In this document: in pieces, positions 46,560-60,080 of the stretch
How the letters are laid out: every line of letters starts with the position of its first letter
How positions within the stretch are numbered: the first letter of the stretch is position 1
NCBI GenBank assembly: GCA_023213395.1
Contig: CM041465.1
Span: forward strand, 142,545,741 to 142,609,740
DNA: 64,000 nucleotides
Source of the DNA: Cycas panzhihuaensis
Lineage: Eukaryota; Cycadophyta
Reading direction: 5' to 3'
The notes under the pieces: generated by a model
Database searches by the model: none
The model's input: the letters and a program-made list of their open reading frames with translations, nothing else
Told to the model about the DNA's origin: nothing
Position numbers and translations under genes: made by a program

Positions 46560-49500
46560 GATCATGGCAAGTACTATGGAGATGGAGATTAGAAAATTAA
46601 TGGCTAGAACTTTGAGTTGTGGAAGCTAAATACAGAATATATCCTCATCAAGAAGGATTGGTAGATTGTTATAGTAAAAATAAATCCTATGAATATGGTT
46701 GATGAAGACTAGAAGAGGCTCAATAAGAAAAGTAATCAATTCGATAACATTATATCTCTTAGACATAGTATTACTGATCATTACTATAGAGTCTACAACC
46801 AAAGATATATGGGATGAGTTAGGGGTTCTATATCATACTAGGTCCTAATTTAATAATATATTTCTTCAAAAAAAGTTATATCCATTCAATATGAGTGATG
46901 GAGATGCAGTTGCAAATCATCTCATCGTATTTAATACTATGGTGAGCCAACTTGTTTTAGTTGGGACAACAATGACTAATAAAGATAAGTGTATTGCCCT
47001 ATTATGTTCACTTCTTGATTCTTAAGATAATCTTACGATGATAATTAGTAATACAACTACTAATACCCTAGAATTTGACGACGTTATTGTTTCCCTACTA
47101 TTATAAGAGATAATGTAAAATTCTTTTGAGGTTCATTCAAAAGAAGCATTAGCAATAAGAGGTAAAATATTAGATCATGAATAATAAAGGCCTAGGGACA
47201 TACAGCCAAAATCCATAGGAAAATCTAAATCTCTATGTAAGGGCCCCTTAGTATGCTAGAGATGTAGGAAGGCTAGCCATTTAAAGAGCTAGTATCAAGA
47301 CAAGGTTGATAAAGGAAAGTCACCTAAAGCTACTTCTTACATGGTAGAAAAAGTCTCTAATGAAGTTAATGGTAATGATTATGTAGAAACCTAGGGAAAG
47401 TTATCAAATGTTGAGTCTTGGTTAATTAACTTTTGTGCCTTGCTTCATATTACTCCCCATAGAGAGTGGTTATATAAATATAAAAGTATTTATAAAGATA
47501 AAATATTCTTTGGGGATCATTACTCATATAAAATTATGGGTCATGGAAGGGTGAAGGTTTAGTATGGGGATAGAAGGGTTAAAACTATCTTTGATGTAAG
47601 TCATATTCTTAGTTTGGCTATGAGTCTATTATCTATTAATTAATTGAGTGATGTAGGAATATAAGTGATTTTTAATAAAGGTAATTATAGAATAGTTTAA
47701 GGAGCATTGGTGTTAATAAGAGGGCTTTAATTTAGAACACTATATAATCTTAATGTAAACATAATGTGTGCTAGTATTTATAGTCTAATTATTATAGAAT
47801 ATAGTAGTAATGCAAGTGGAACCTAAGTATCACTTATTGGTAAAACTATATTATGGCATCAAAGATTAGGCCATATTGGAGAGAAAGGGCTTTATGATTT
47901 ATTCTCTAAAGGTAGAGTAGAAGACATCTATGGAATTAATGACTTCTTTAATTTTGATTTTTTTGAGCATTATGTTTATGGAAAATTGAATTGAGTGAAT
48001 TTTCCTTCAAGATTAAAGAGAGGGAAAGGTATTACATAACCGGTGTATAATCATATTTTTTAGACTTGTTGATATACCCTCATTGGGAAAGTCTAAATAC
48101 TTTGTTTCATTTATAAATGATTTATTAAGAAATATATGACGATACATTTTTAGATAAAAATCTAAGGTCTTTAGTAAATTTAAAGAATTTAAGGCCTTAG
48201 TTGAGAATTAGAGTAAAAAGTAGATCAAGGTATTGGGGACTAATAATATAGGTAAGTTTTACTCAAAGGAGTTTAACTAGTTCTATAAGTAATATGGGAT
48301 AATAAGGCAAAAGACAACTCCCTATACATTATAATAGAATGGAGTTACTGAAAGGATAAATAGGATCTTACTTGAGAGATCGAGGAGTATGCTTATTGCT
48401 ACTAGCTTAGAGAAGAAATTCTAGGTTAAAGCTATGATGATTATAAGATGCCTAATAAACAAATCATAGATGACTACCTTAATTTACACAATTTCTAAAT
48501 AAGTATGGTCTAGTGAGAAGCCATCTCGTAGTCATCTTAGAGTTGTTAGTTGTGAAACTTTTGTGTATGTTCTTATCTTACAAAGGACTAAGCTTAATTT
48601 TAAAGCATAAAATACTATTTTCATTTGTTATGGTGATGGTGTTAACGGATACACGATTTATAACTCTGAAACATAGAAAGTTGTGTATGTCTAAAATGTT
48701 ATCTTTAAAGAGAAGTTCAAGTTTCTAAAGTAGAATGAAGAACCAAAGGAGGAAGACTCTAAAATGGTATAACTTGAGGCAAGGAATGAAGATTTTGTAT
48801 TAAAATATGAGTCAAGTAGTAAGAAAGGACTAGTTATAGAGATAACCCAACCTTAAGAACCTCACATCTTAAGGAGATCAACTTGTGAGAGAAGACAACG
48901 TGATAGGTATATTCTTAAAGACTTTTATTGCTTCTCTTTCATTTTATCTATTACAGTTAATAACCCAAACACTATTTGGGAGGCTCTAGAGTCAAAAGAG
49001 AGCTAACTTTAGATGAAGACCTTAGAAGAAGAAATTGATGGCCTTGGATAAAAATAATACATGGGATTTGGTGGATCTACTTCATGGTAATAAACCTATT
49101 GATAATAAATGGATCTTTAAGAAGAAGTTCTAGGTGGATGGTACTTTGGAAAAGTACAAGGCCTATTTGGTAGTAAAGGGTTATTCCTAAGTCAAGGGAA
49201 TAGATTTTAATGAGGTGTTTCCTCCTATTGTAAAGATATCTTTAATTAGATTTTTGTTGGTGATAGTAGATACCTTTAATCTTGAGGTGGATTAGATGGA
49301 TGTGAATGTTGTATTTCTTTATAGTGACCTTAAGAAAGAAATTTATATGTTGTAGGCTTAAGGTTTTGAAGTTACAAGGAAGGAGAATATGATGTGTAAG
49401 TTGAAGAGGTTATTATATGGCTTAAAATAGTCATTAAGGATGTGCTATTAGAAGTTTGATGTATATATATTGGCATATATCTTTATGCACAACAAAGCAT

Positions 49501-50540
49501 ATCATTGTGTCTATTATAAATAAGTTGGTAGTCACTTTGTTATTTTGGCTTTATATATTGATGATATACTTTTAGTTGATAATAGTAAAGAAATGAACTA
49601 ACTTCTGAAAGGCCAACTAGCATCTTATTTTGAGATGAAGGGCCTTAGTGATATACATTTTATATTAAAAACTGAGATTAAAAGGGATAGTAAAAATATA
49701 AAGATTTATCTTAACTAGAGTTGGTACATTGAGATGATGCTACAATAATTTAGTTTGCAAGATAACAAATTAGTTAAAGTTCCTCTTCTTATTGGTTTAA
49801 AATTATTAGGTGAATAATACACAAAGACTTACTAAGAAGTTGAATAAATTGCATTTATCCCTTATGTTAATGTATTTGGTAATCTAATATATACAATGGT
49901 TTGGATTCAATTAGACATTGCCCATGCAGTAGGAGAAGTTAGTAAGCACCTATCAAACCTAGGTAGGGAATATTAGGTAGCTGTGAAAAGAATTTTTAAG
50001 TATTTATAAGGTACATCAAACTATAGAATTTACTACCAAGAAGATCCTATGGAGACTAGAATAGTAAGCCTAAAAGGATTTGTTGATGTTGATTGGATTG
50101 GAGATCTTAACATTAGAAGATCTATAAATGGGTATGTTTTTGTCCTTTATGGTGGTGCAGTTAACTAGATGAGAAAAAGATAGTAAGTTATGGAACTTTC
50201 TTGCATAGAAGTAGAGTATATAGTAGCTACTCATATATGCAAGGAAGTAGTTTGGTTATGAATATTGTGCATAGATATTGGTTTCAATTAGGATACTATA
50301 AGGATAGATTATAATAGTCAAAGTATAATCTACCTAGTATAGAATTCTACATTTTATACTTAGTCAAAATATATTGATATGCATTTATATTTTGTGAGAG
50401 AAATGGTTAGATACCACAAGGTGGACTTATAGAAGATTACTACATAGGAGAAAATTGTAAACTCATTGACTAAGATTGTTATCATAGAAAAATTTAAATG
50501 GTGTAGAAAGGCAATGGGTGTTAATGATTTTAGTATTTAG
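46560..50540 (+). pseudogene. Copia B gag-pol polyprotein, stop-riddled
   Basis: In order: gag start (near 46590), a CCHC zinc knuckle near 47255-47295 (CxRCRKASHLKS), and protease (WLINSCALLHITPHREWLY, 47420-47470; intact form DSGASFH). Then come the pre-integrase block (LWHQRLGHIGEKGL, 47850-47895) and the integrase core (48050-48450; NGVTERINR holds the catalytic E). RT runs from 49030 to 49700 with LLYGLK and the YIDD box (49550-49570), and RNase H from 50080 to 50500 (FVDVDWIGDLNIRRS). The text is that of Tork/Tnt1-like copia elements. Most stops are TAG at expected Q or W codons. A 71-codon frame at 48513-48728 is only a shadow in another frame. Confidence 0.85.
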
Positions 50541-50587
50541 TAGTTATGTATACAAGTTTCTTGTAAAGTGTTTAATAAGTAAAAAAT

Positions 50588-51078
50588 TATTAGATATATT
50601 GAATACTTTTCAAGTGTTACATAGATATAGGCATAATACATGAGCCACTTAGGGGGGTTTGGGGGCCTGTGGTAGTGCCCCTAGTTAGGGGGTTTAGGGG
50701 GCTAGTGGCCCCCTAGGTAGGGGTTTAGGGTAAGAGCCCTATAAAAAAACATTTAGGTGTCTTATTGGGGCCTTTTTCAAGCCATGGTTTATGCCTATTA
50801 TATTACAAAACCACAAGGTAATATCTTATAAATTTGTACCTATATATTCTTATGTAATGACACATGTAAGAAGGTTGGATGAGTCTTTGATGAGTCAATG
50901 AGAAGAGAGTTACTATTTTTATCTATGTAATTCCTTAGCTCATATTAATTAAAAGTGTACGCTTAGACCAAAATATCTTAGTGTTCTTTATTGAGTTCTT
51001 GATTTATTTATGGTATTTATTCTTTTCATGGTTTAGAGTTATATTAATACATTACTTTTGAAATTATATTTTCTCTTT
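50588..51078 (+). repeat. 3' LTR of copia B
   Basis: Starts TATTAGATATATTGAATAC (the TG mutated to TA) and ends ATTTTCTCTTT. It carries an extra G-run segment (50652-50760) with several GGGGG tracts and a GGGGGCC...GGCCCC inverted pair. Confidence 0.82.
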
Positions 51079-51083
51079 AAAAT

Positions 51084-52157
51084 ACTAGAGTAAGTAAACC
51101 TTTTAGTTATCTCCCACTAAATACTAGTACAACTCCTCTTATTACCCTTCTATTTAGATGTCCCCATTCATGGCCCTTTACAATTATTCCCTACTATCCT
51201 ACCACACCCTTGTTACCAACCAATGTATAGTTGTTATTCTCTATACTATCCATAGCTAGACCAAATTCTCCATACTATCAAGTAAAACCTATCCACCACC
51301 TAGAACCATATGAAATAACTTGTTGAGTAGTACCACACTAATCATTCCTTTCAAGTAGATGATCTTATATTTTTACACCTCCAACCATATGAATAATAAT
51401 CCTTAAAGTAAAATAAAAATCACAAACTTAGCCCCCACTATTATAGTCCATACAAAATTCTCCAGCATATTAGAAAATTTACCTATGCCCTTGAACTCCT
51501 CCTTAACACCAAAATTCTTAATGTTTTCCATGTTTTCTACCTCAAAAAGTACCTTGTTAAATCCACCACCTCCTAAATTGTCCTCTCTATACTTAATGAA
51601 GAGAAAGTCCTCACTATTCCTCTTAGTCATATCTTGTTCAAATGTCAATACCACATTTGCAACAAAATCATCTCAAAGTGCCTCATATAGTGGGTGAATT
51701 ATGAGTTGAAAGAAGTAGTGTAGGATCCATAAAGTTTCTCTATTAACATCCACATATTCTTAACTTTAAGGTCTTAACATTTCAAGGAAGGGGACTTGTT
51801 ACATAGCTACCTTTAACTATGGGACCTAACTACTAGCATATGTGACTGTGGAAATTAACTGGTAATGCTAGCTTAAATATTTATGCATGGGCCACTTACT
51901 TTTACTAATGGGATTTATGCAAGAGTCCTCATGTATCTATATAAGGCCTTGTTGAATGTTATAGGGATTATTATTATTATATACTTTAGATTTGGTAATT
52001 AGTGCACTATGATGTTATTTTAGTGATCTTATTTCTATTATTGGTCTCCGGTACTTGTATTTCTCTAATCAATCTATTGTTGTAATAAAGTGAATGTTAT
52101 TCTATCCTATTTATACTCTAATTTCCTATTTTATGATAAATGTTCTAAAGGAATATA
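51084..52157 (+). pseudogene. Right chromovirus, integrase end and 3' LTR
   Basis: Resumes the right chromovirus after copia B and is colinear with 4125-5180. The integrase C-terminal text is decayed. The open frame shared with the left copy lies at 51403-51654 (minus) with a polypurine tract at 51780-51796 and the 3' LTR from 51797 to 52157. Beyond it the Tat integrase text starts on the minus strand, the same junction as in the left copy. Confidence 0.7.
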
Positions 52158-54312
52158 GGGCAAGATCATATTAATTTAAGAGTAAAATTAGGCAATTAAT
52201 TGTGTAACTACTCTAATTTGAGGACTTTGTCCTTAAGTGTGAATACATCGGGGCATAACCTCTTGTTATAGGTGATCTTTGCCTTAGCCTTTAAAGTGAT
52301 ATTATATTAGTATACTACTAAGTATATTTCTTCTACTACTTCAAGATCAATTAGTCAAGCTTGGTTACACTACTCTTCATTTATATATTCCTTGAGTGAG
52401 ATCCTTAAAGAGGGAATCTCCATTGCTAGGGGCAACATTGCCCCTGAGAAATAAACAAATGAGAATGCTATCATAGTTTTAGTAGTTTGAATGGATGTAT
52501 AATAGAACCAAAGAGTAAGGAAAATATGCATGTTCTAGTGTTTTTAGGATGTAAACACTACTTTTTGTAAAAATTGAATCCAATATTTTATTTAATGCTT
52601 TAATTTAGTCATTTGCTTATGGATAGTATGGGGATGACGCCCTATGAGTGATGTGAATTTTTGTGTATAGTTTATATACCTCCTTATTGTATAATATGTT
52701 CTTGTTATATGTGATTAGGACATCAAAAACCCTAAAAATATAAGTAATATACTAGAAGATAAAATTAGAAACAACTTTGCTAGTTGTAAGGGTTAATGGG
52801 AATGCCTCCACTTATATGGATAAATATTTAATTATAGTTAGGATAAACTTATATTACAATGAAGATGGAGGTGTAATTATTTTGATCAAGTATAATCCCC
52901 ATTGGGAGAAAAAGCCATGGACCTATAATGACATAGATAGCTCTAAATGGTTAGAAGATAATATTAGTATCAATTGAGCATTTTTAACACTTTTAAATAT
53001 ACACATGTACATCCTTGAAGAAAATGGACTAGTAATAATCCATATAAAAAATCTATTAGGCAATAGGCTTCTCTAAAAATACTTGATACAAATCCCCTTA
53101 TGGAATCTATATAGAATGATCAAGGCCTTCCTAGGATTAAGTAGCGTAGGAATGCTATGTTGAAGTATTATTTATATAACATTTTATTGATTATGAAGCA
53201 TTCACATGCCATAGTCATGATATACTATTTCTATTTTTAAGATGCCCCTTAAGGGAAAACCTTGTGACTTAAGCATCAAATAATATCCTCATACTATACA
53301 TCACCCTCAATAATATCAAGAGCCTAAATAGGCTCATCATATAATAAATCATTAACTGGTGTACTACTTATATTAGATAGAGGTATGCGGGCAAGTTCCT
53401 TAATTATAACCATTTATTTCTTTAACTTCTTATTGACTATTTGAAGGCCAAATTCTTAAAAGTAAAAATGTCCACTTTCGTATTTATCTTGTGAGATCTA
53501 ACTGGGTTAAAAGGAATTGTAAGATGTTGGACTAAATGATGCCTTGAGTTGTATTACCAAGCAAGTAGTGGTATAGCTTCTTTATAGCAAAAATAAAATC
53601 CAAACACTTTTTTCCTACTATGATATAATTGAGTTCTACTATGATTAAGGTACAATTAATAAAATAGATAATATTTTCAATAACTAAGTTATCCTTCTGA
53701 GAAAACATGGCTCTAAAAGATTTCTCTATGGAAAAAGCACAAAGTTAAATAGCTTATTAAAATATGATTAGTGAATCTAGGGGTACAAATAAGCGACTGC
53801 TTAATCTTATTAAGGGAAACCTAAGCTTTAGGGGTCCAAAGAAAAGGAACCCCCTTTTTTAGAAGATTCATGAGTAGTTTGGCATTTAAAGTAAATATTT
53901 ACTAGAAATTAATAGAGGAATCCAAGCTTCCCAATGAAAGACTTGGTCTATATTTGGGTTTTATAGGGTGGTATTTCTAAAATGGATTTTACTTTAATAA
54001 GATCAACTTGAATGCCATCCATGGAGATGATAAACCATAATAATTTGCTAATAATGATGATAAAAATATATTTGAGGGGTTCAAGATAACATGGTATATA
54101 CAATATCTCAAGAAGATCCTATTAAGATCTATGATATGGTTTACCAATTTATAGGAGACTCCTAATAAATTATCCATTTAGACCTTAATTATTTTGTTGA
54201 TGAGGTCATGGAAGATAAATTATATGACATATTAATAGGTTGTGCCTATATTTTTCAGGTAAAATGGCATTATCATATAGGCAAACATATCCTATAGTGT
54301 AGTGAAGGCTAC
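52158..54312 (-). pseudogene. Right Tat-lineage pol: integrase, RNase H, RT (decayed)
   Basis: Colinear with 5181-7310 and with the nested Tat element. The integrase block encoding EIPSLRVS lies at about 52405-52430, RNase H at about 53560-53740, and RT at about 53900-54312. RT is cut by repeat D and resumes at 60672. A 66-codon plus frame at 52777-52977 is a shadow. Stops are frequent in the sense frame. Confidence 0.72.
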
Positions 54313-54623
54313 CTTGTAACTATTTGTAATAATCTTAGCCTTTTTACTCTCTAACATACAAAAATAGAGCAAGATAACCAAAAAATAGATGGAGGTAGAT
54401 GAGGATATGAAGAGCACTAAATGACAACTAGAGAATATTAAAATGAACCCCAATAAAATTATATTAATTAACATAAGCTTATATGAGGTGGGGGTATTGT
54501 ATATATAAGAGGATAACCCCTTTATTATATTATTCTACCACTAAGATAACCAATTATATATTTCCCTTATTATAAAATACACTTAACCTTAACCTTCTTA
54601 ACTTATTAACCCTCTAACAGGTG

Positions 54624-54645
54624 GTGAAGTCTCACCACATACCAT
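54624..54645. other. Hairpin in repeat D
   Basis: GTGGTGA and TCACCAC form a 7-bp inverted repeat around AGTC. The second copy at 60655-60672 keeps a weaker version. Confidence 0.5.
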
Positions 54646-55376
54646 CTGTTTGAGATGTTTTTCTCTCAAAGCATTGTAGTATAAAATGGCATATATCCAC
54701 CACTTGACACTATAAGAATGTCATAGGCAAATGTATTATCCTTATGTCATAATACAAAAACTACTACTAAGATAGCTCTTATTAGGTGGGAACATGTATT
54801 AAAGAAGTGTGGACCTTTTAGGTGGACAATAGCATTAAGGAAATGAAGGCCCATAATGTAGTAATGTGAGGATCCACAAAAATATGGCCCTAAATACTCT
54901 AAGATAAAGGAGGAGGATGGCAGTGCCTCCTTACTAATGTTGATTCATATTGAAAGGTTTTCTTTACCATGTATTAGGTCAACTTATAATGGATTATCTT
55001 CTAGTAAGGTGATGAGGTTAAGGGCATTAATATGTGAAAGGGATGTTAGCAAAGCTACTTTGGCATGCTCATCATCAATGATCATTTCTCTATTTCTGTC
55101 TTCTTCATCTCCTTCTTTTTAGTCTTCTTTTACTTTTACTTTTGATTCTTCTTCTTCCTCTACTCCTTGTTTTGCTCATCCTTCTACTTCTTCTTCTACT
55201 TTCACTGCCTTTTCTGTGGATATGGTTATTTCTAGTGTGGTCTTTAAGGCATAATACATATAGATCAATAAGAGACCATTAATTAAGGGTTATATAGTAT
55301 TATCAAGTAATCATATATTTTCCTTATTATTAAATACTCCTAACCTTAACCTCCTTAACCTATTAACCTTTTAATA

Positions 55377-56036
55377 TGTTGAGAAGAAAAGGTCCCAATA
55401 ACCTAAAACCACCACCAAGATCTAAACTATTTTTCAACTAGTTATAGGAATCAAAACTAAAATTTAACATGCAAGTTCTTAAACTAGAGGGAATATAACC
55501 AAAGAATCACATATACACCTGATATAACATGGTAAAACCCTAGTAGTTTGCTAGGGAAACATCCATACATGAAAGGCATCAATCTTTATTATCAAAGAAT
55601 GGAAAAATGTACATAATCTATAATAGAAAGCTTATAGCAATAACAACTAGCCACCCAACTCTTCATAGTATATCCAATACATTGAACACCATCAATGTAA
55701 TGAGAAAACACTCTAAATCAGGCTATATGAGAGAGTCATACAAGGCACAAATCTTGACCATAGAATCTAGGGTATTTTAAGCAAATGACCTTGATTCTCT
55801 TTACAATTTAGTATGCTTTTCAGTGCTAGTTTTTTGGGTCGAGGCTATTGCCCCTAAACCCCCTCTTTGCGGGTAGGGAGAGGGGGGGGGGGGTGGGTGT
55901 TGGCTCCCCCTACACCCCTTAGCCAATGGGGGCTTTTGCCCCCCTTGGAACCCCCTGAGGAAGTTTGGGGGGGAAACTGCACTGCCAACATGTCAAAATT
56001 TTAGCCTCCAAAACATATTTCTCACATTATCTAATA
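55377..56036 (-). repeat. 3' LTR of copia C
   Basis: On the plus strand it runs from TGTTGAGAAGAAAAGG to TTATCTAATA. It includes a G- and C-run segment (55848-55975) with an exceptional G13 tract and the hairpin CCAATGGGGG...CCCCCCTTGG. Confidence 0.88.
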
Positions 56037-56050
56037 ATCTCCACCTTGAT
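56037..56050 (-). promoter_or_regulatory. Polypurine tract of copia C
   Basis: On the minus strand TATCAAGGTGGAGAT abuts the 3' LTR; AAGGTGGAGAT is the standard copia tract in plants. The same tract borders the LTR at 63809. Confidence 0.8.
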
Positions 56051-56079
56051 AACAATTTACCTGATACCTTTCCTAGACT

Positions 56080-59000
56080 ATTCATCACCTTTTTGTAAGC
56101 TAAGAGAAGTCAACACACCATTTGAACTTATTTAATAGTACTAGTTTTTTGAACATATTAGTACAATTCTACTTTGTGTTAACCTTCTTAAGTTCCACTC
56201 CACCTACTTCCACAACCTGTCTAACAAAATGGTACTTAAGAGCAATATGATTTGTCCTACTATAATAAGCTAGATTCTTTACTAAGTAAATAGCACTTTG
56301 ATTATTACAAAATACCTTTACCTTTTCCTATTTCCTTTCAAGCTCAACTAATAGACCCTATAACTAGATTGCTTCTTTACAAGCATGTGCTACAGTAATA
56401 TATTCAACATCTATAGTCGATAATACAATTGTACTCTATAATTTTGACATCCAACTAACTAGACCATTTGTAAGAGTAAATGCATAACTTGAAGTAGACC
56501 TTCTGTTATCTAAATCTCCTACAAAGTCTGAATCAAATCCACAAACCTGATTACCTGTACCTCCAAAGGTGATGCAATAGTCACTTGTCCCTCTCAAATA
56601 CCAAAGCATCCATTTCACTACTACCTAATGTTCCTTTCCTAGATTTGTCATAAAGCTGCTAACTACATTAACTACATGTAAAATGTCAGGTCTTGTATAT
56701 ACCATGACATACATCAAACTTCCTACTGCACTGGCATAAGGTACGTGAGACATATAATCTTTTTCTTCTTCATTACTAGGACTCATACTCAAAGAAAGCT
56801 TAAAATTGGAAGCCAACAAGATACTCACTAGTTCCACATTTTCCATACCAAACCTGGTTAGCACCTTCTCTATATATTTTTGCTATGATAACCATAGCTT
56901 ACCATTTTTCCTGTCTCTATGTATCTCCATACCTAAGTTTTGTTTTGCAACTCCTAGATCTTTCATATCAAAAGTCTTAGCCAATTGATCCTTTAACTTA
57001 TTAATTTTTACCATGCTCTTCCTTGCAACCAGCATGTCATCAACATATAATACAAAGATAATGAATAAGCCATTGTCTAAGAATTTAAAGTAAACATAAT
57101 GATCATACTCACTTCTTTTGAAAATTTGGCTCTCCATGAAGGCATTAAACTTCTTGTATCATTGCCTAGGTGATTTCTTCAGGCCATACAATGATTTCCT
57201 GAGCCTGTAAACAAGTCTTTTCCTACCATCCTATACAAACCCTTTTGGCTAATCCATATAGATCTCCTCATCTAAATCTCCATGTAGAAAAGTTATTTTT
57301 ACATCTAACTATTCCAACTCTAGATCAAGAGAAGCTACCAATTCTAATAGAACTCAAATTGAAATAAGTTTGATAACTGGTAAACAGATCTCATGAAAGT
57401 CAATACCTACTTTCTGTACAAAGCCTTTAGCCACTAGTCTTGCCCTATATTTGTTAACCTTTCCATCAACAACTATTTTCTTCTTGAAAACCCACCTATA
57501 ACCAATAGTCTTCCTACCATATGGAAGTTCTACGAAGTCCCATAAATTATTTTTATTCAAAGCATCTATATCTTCCTATATAGCTCTCTTCCACTTCTCA
57601 CTATGGATATCATCTACTGCTTCTTGATAGCATGTAGGCTCACCATCATTAGAAACCAAAGTAATAGAAATAGAAGGGCTATACCTATCAGGTGGATGAC
57701 TAACTTATGTAGATCTTCTAATAGTTGGTGAAGGAGTATCCATATACTCTTGCAAATCTGCTGCAGATTCATCTTCAAAAAGATCTTCCTACTTTTCTGT
57801 TTCCAAAGATGGCTAGGTCTCAAGCTTGACCTATTGATATTCAACTTTCTACTCCTATTTCATATCAACTTCTATACTATATAATTTTAAAAAGGGAGAT
57901 TCATCAAATATAACATCTTTGTTAATAGTGATTTTATAGGCAGTAGGATCCCACAACATATATCCCTTCATACCATCTCTATCACCATAACCAACAAAGA
58001 TACATCTCTTGGATTTTGGGTCTAACTTTAAACATTGACTTTTATCAGTTAAGGCATAAGCATCACAACCAAAAACTTTCAAATTTAAATTGACACATGG
58101 ATGTCTAGTCCATGCCTCTTTAGGAATATTGCAGTCTATTACAAGTGATGGTGACCTATTTACCAAATAGTAAGTTGTTTGAATAGCTTCTACCCATAAG
58201 CCCTACTCCACTCCTACATTACTTAGCATGCTTCTTACTCTTTCTAAGAGTGCCCTATTCATGTGCTTAGCTATGCCATTCTGCTGCAGAGTATAGCTAG
58301 TGGTCTTATGCTTTTCGATCCCAGCTTCTCTGCAATAGTTCTCAAACTCCAAAGAGTTGAACTCATCTCCATTATTAGTTCTTAAATATTTGATTGACCT
58401 GCGAATGCTCTTCTTAACTAGAGCCTTGAACTACTTAAGCACATTGTAAACTTCATATTTCCTTTTCGAAAAATAGACCCATACCTTTCTGGAGTAATCA
58501 TCTATAAATATGACAAAGTATAATGATCCTTCATAAGATATTATAGGGGCTGGTCCTCACACACCTGAATGTATGTAATCTAGAACACCTTTACTAGTGT
58601 GTCTCCCTACTTTAAACTTAAGTCTACATTGCTTTCCTAAAATATAATGTTTACAAAAAGCCAAATCTAAAAGTTATAAGTTAGGAAGTAACTTACAATT
58701 CATCAGCACCTTAAGTCCTCTCTCACTCATGTGCCCAAGTCTCTGATGCCATAATTGAGCTGGATCTTCTATAGTCTTTGTTAATGTAGCTGCATAGCTA
58801 ATATCTGTACTTCCCACTAAAATGTAAAGGTTTTCTTTCTTTAAGGTTTTCATAACAACTAAGGTGCCCTTTGACACCTTTAAGACTCCTTCATGACTTG
58901 TGTACTTATAACCACTAGAATCTAGTTTACCTAAGGAAATAAAATTCTTTTTCAGATTAGGTACATGTCTAACTTCAGTTAATGTTCTCACTACACCATC

Positions 59001-60060
59001 AAATATTTTAATTCTGATGCTACCAATGCCCACTGTCTTACAAGAAACTTCATTTCCCATAAGCACATCACCACCATCAAGAGGTTAGTCCGATAAAAAT
59101 CAACTCTTGTGTGAACACATGTGGTGTGAAGCACTCAAATCTAATAACCAATCATGATGATAATAGGAAACATTACAAGTAACTAAGACATCATCATATG
59201 TACCTTGATTTGAATCCACCTGATTAGCCTCCTTGGTGGGATCTTCCTTTTTCTGTAACTCCTTCCTTTTATAGCAATCCTTCTTGAGGTGGCCTATCTT
59301 ATTATAGTGCCAACATTTGAGCTTACTCTTCTTGTCTTTTGACTTTGACCTTGATGTGTCCCTAGAGCTTTATCCTCTCTCAATTATTCTACCCCTTACT
59401 ATCATAGATTTTGGTGTGGAGGTTTCAAGACTAGACTTCCTCCCCACTTCTTCCATCAGCAAAGCACTCATAATAGAATCATAGTCTAATTCATCTGTAG
59501 TGCTAAAACTAATTAAGGTGATAATATTATCCTAGGATTCTGGTAATGAATATAACAAGGTAACAACCTTGTCCTTATCCTCAATCATGACATTGATACT
59601 AGCCAACTAACAAATAAGAGTGTTAAAAATATTTAAATGATCAAAAATTTTTGTACCTTCCTTTATTCACAATGAGTACAGTTACCTCTTCAAGTAGATT
59701 CGATCCATCACTGATTTGGTCATATACAAGCCTTCCAACTAGGCCCATAATCCTATTCTTGTCTGCTCCCCTGCGATGTTAAATAAAACTTCATTTGCCA
59801 AGCATAATCATATTGTGCTAAGAGCCCTTTTATTTAGATAATCCCATTTATCATCATCCATTCCTATGGGTTTCTTCGTTTTGCCTACAAGAGCTCTATA
59901 TAAACCTTATTATACTAGAACATCATACGCTTTCAACTTCCACAACTCAAAGTTGTTCTTGCTATTGAATTTCTCAACCTTGAACTTTGCATTTGCCAGT
60001 TTTGCCATTTGGTGTAGAGAAAGCCGACACCAAAACCTTCATAAACTTGCTATAGAAATA
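56080..60060 (-). pseudogene. Copia C gag-pol polyprotein
   Basis: From right to left: gag (60060-59330) and a CCHC knuckle CWHYNKIGHLKKDC (about 59275-59320). Protease is at 59150-59100 (LLDLSASHHMC; intact elements have DSGASHHMC, so G is changed to S and the second residue to L). The pre-integrase block LWHQRLGHMSERGL is near 58750-58710. Integrase spans 58670-58150, with the following linker to 57850 (KVFGCDAYAL, RCIFVGYGD). RT spans 57560-56880 with YVDD (VLYVDDMLVA, near 57050). RNase H is at 56620-56350 (FDSDFVGDLDNRRS). Several stretches stay open for 60-130 codons. Stops and a few shifts make it non-functional. The text is closest to the Tnt1-like branch. Confidence 0.87.
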
Positions 60061-60063
60061 AAA

Positions 60064-60079
60064 GTGGCTCTGATACTAC
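60064..60079 (-). other. Primer binding site of copia C
   Basis: On the minus strand the 5' LTR is followed by AGTAGTATCAGAGCCAC, matching the initiator Met-tRNA site TGGTATCAGAGC with one change. Confidence 0.85.
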
Positions 60080-60080
60080 T

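Larger units (their letters stand above)
46099..51078 (+). mobile_element. Full-length decayed Ty1/copia element B
   Basis: LTRs at 46099-46477 and 50588-51078 flank a complete gag-pol order, with an AAAAT target duplication and an empty site in the left chromovirus copy. Every domain can be followed in near-constant frame through dozens of TAG and TAA stops. It is an old insertion, younger than the chromovirus duplication. Confidence 0.88.
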
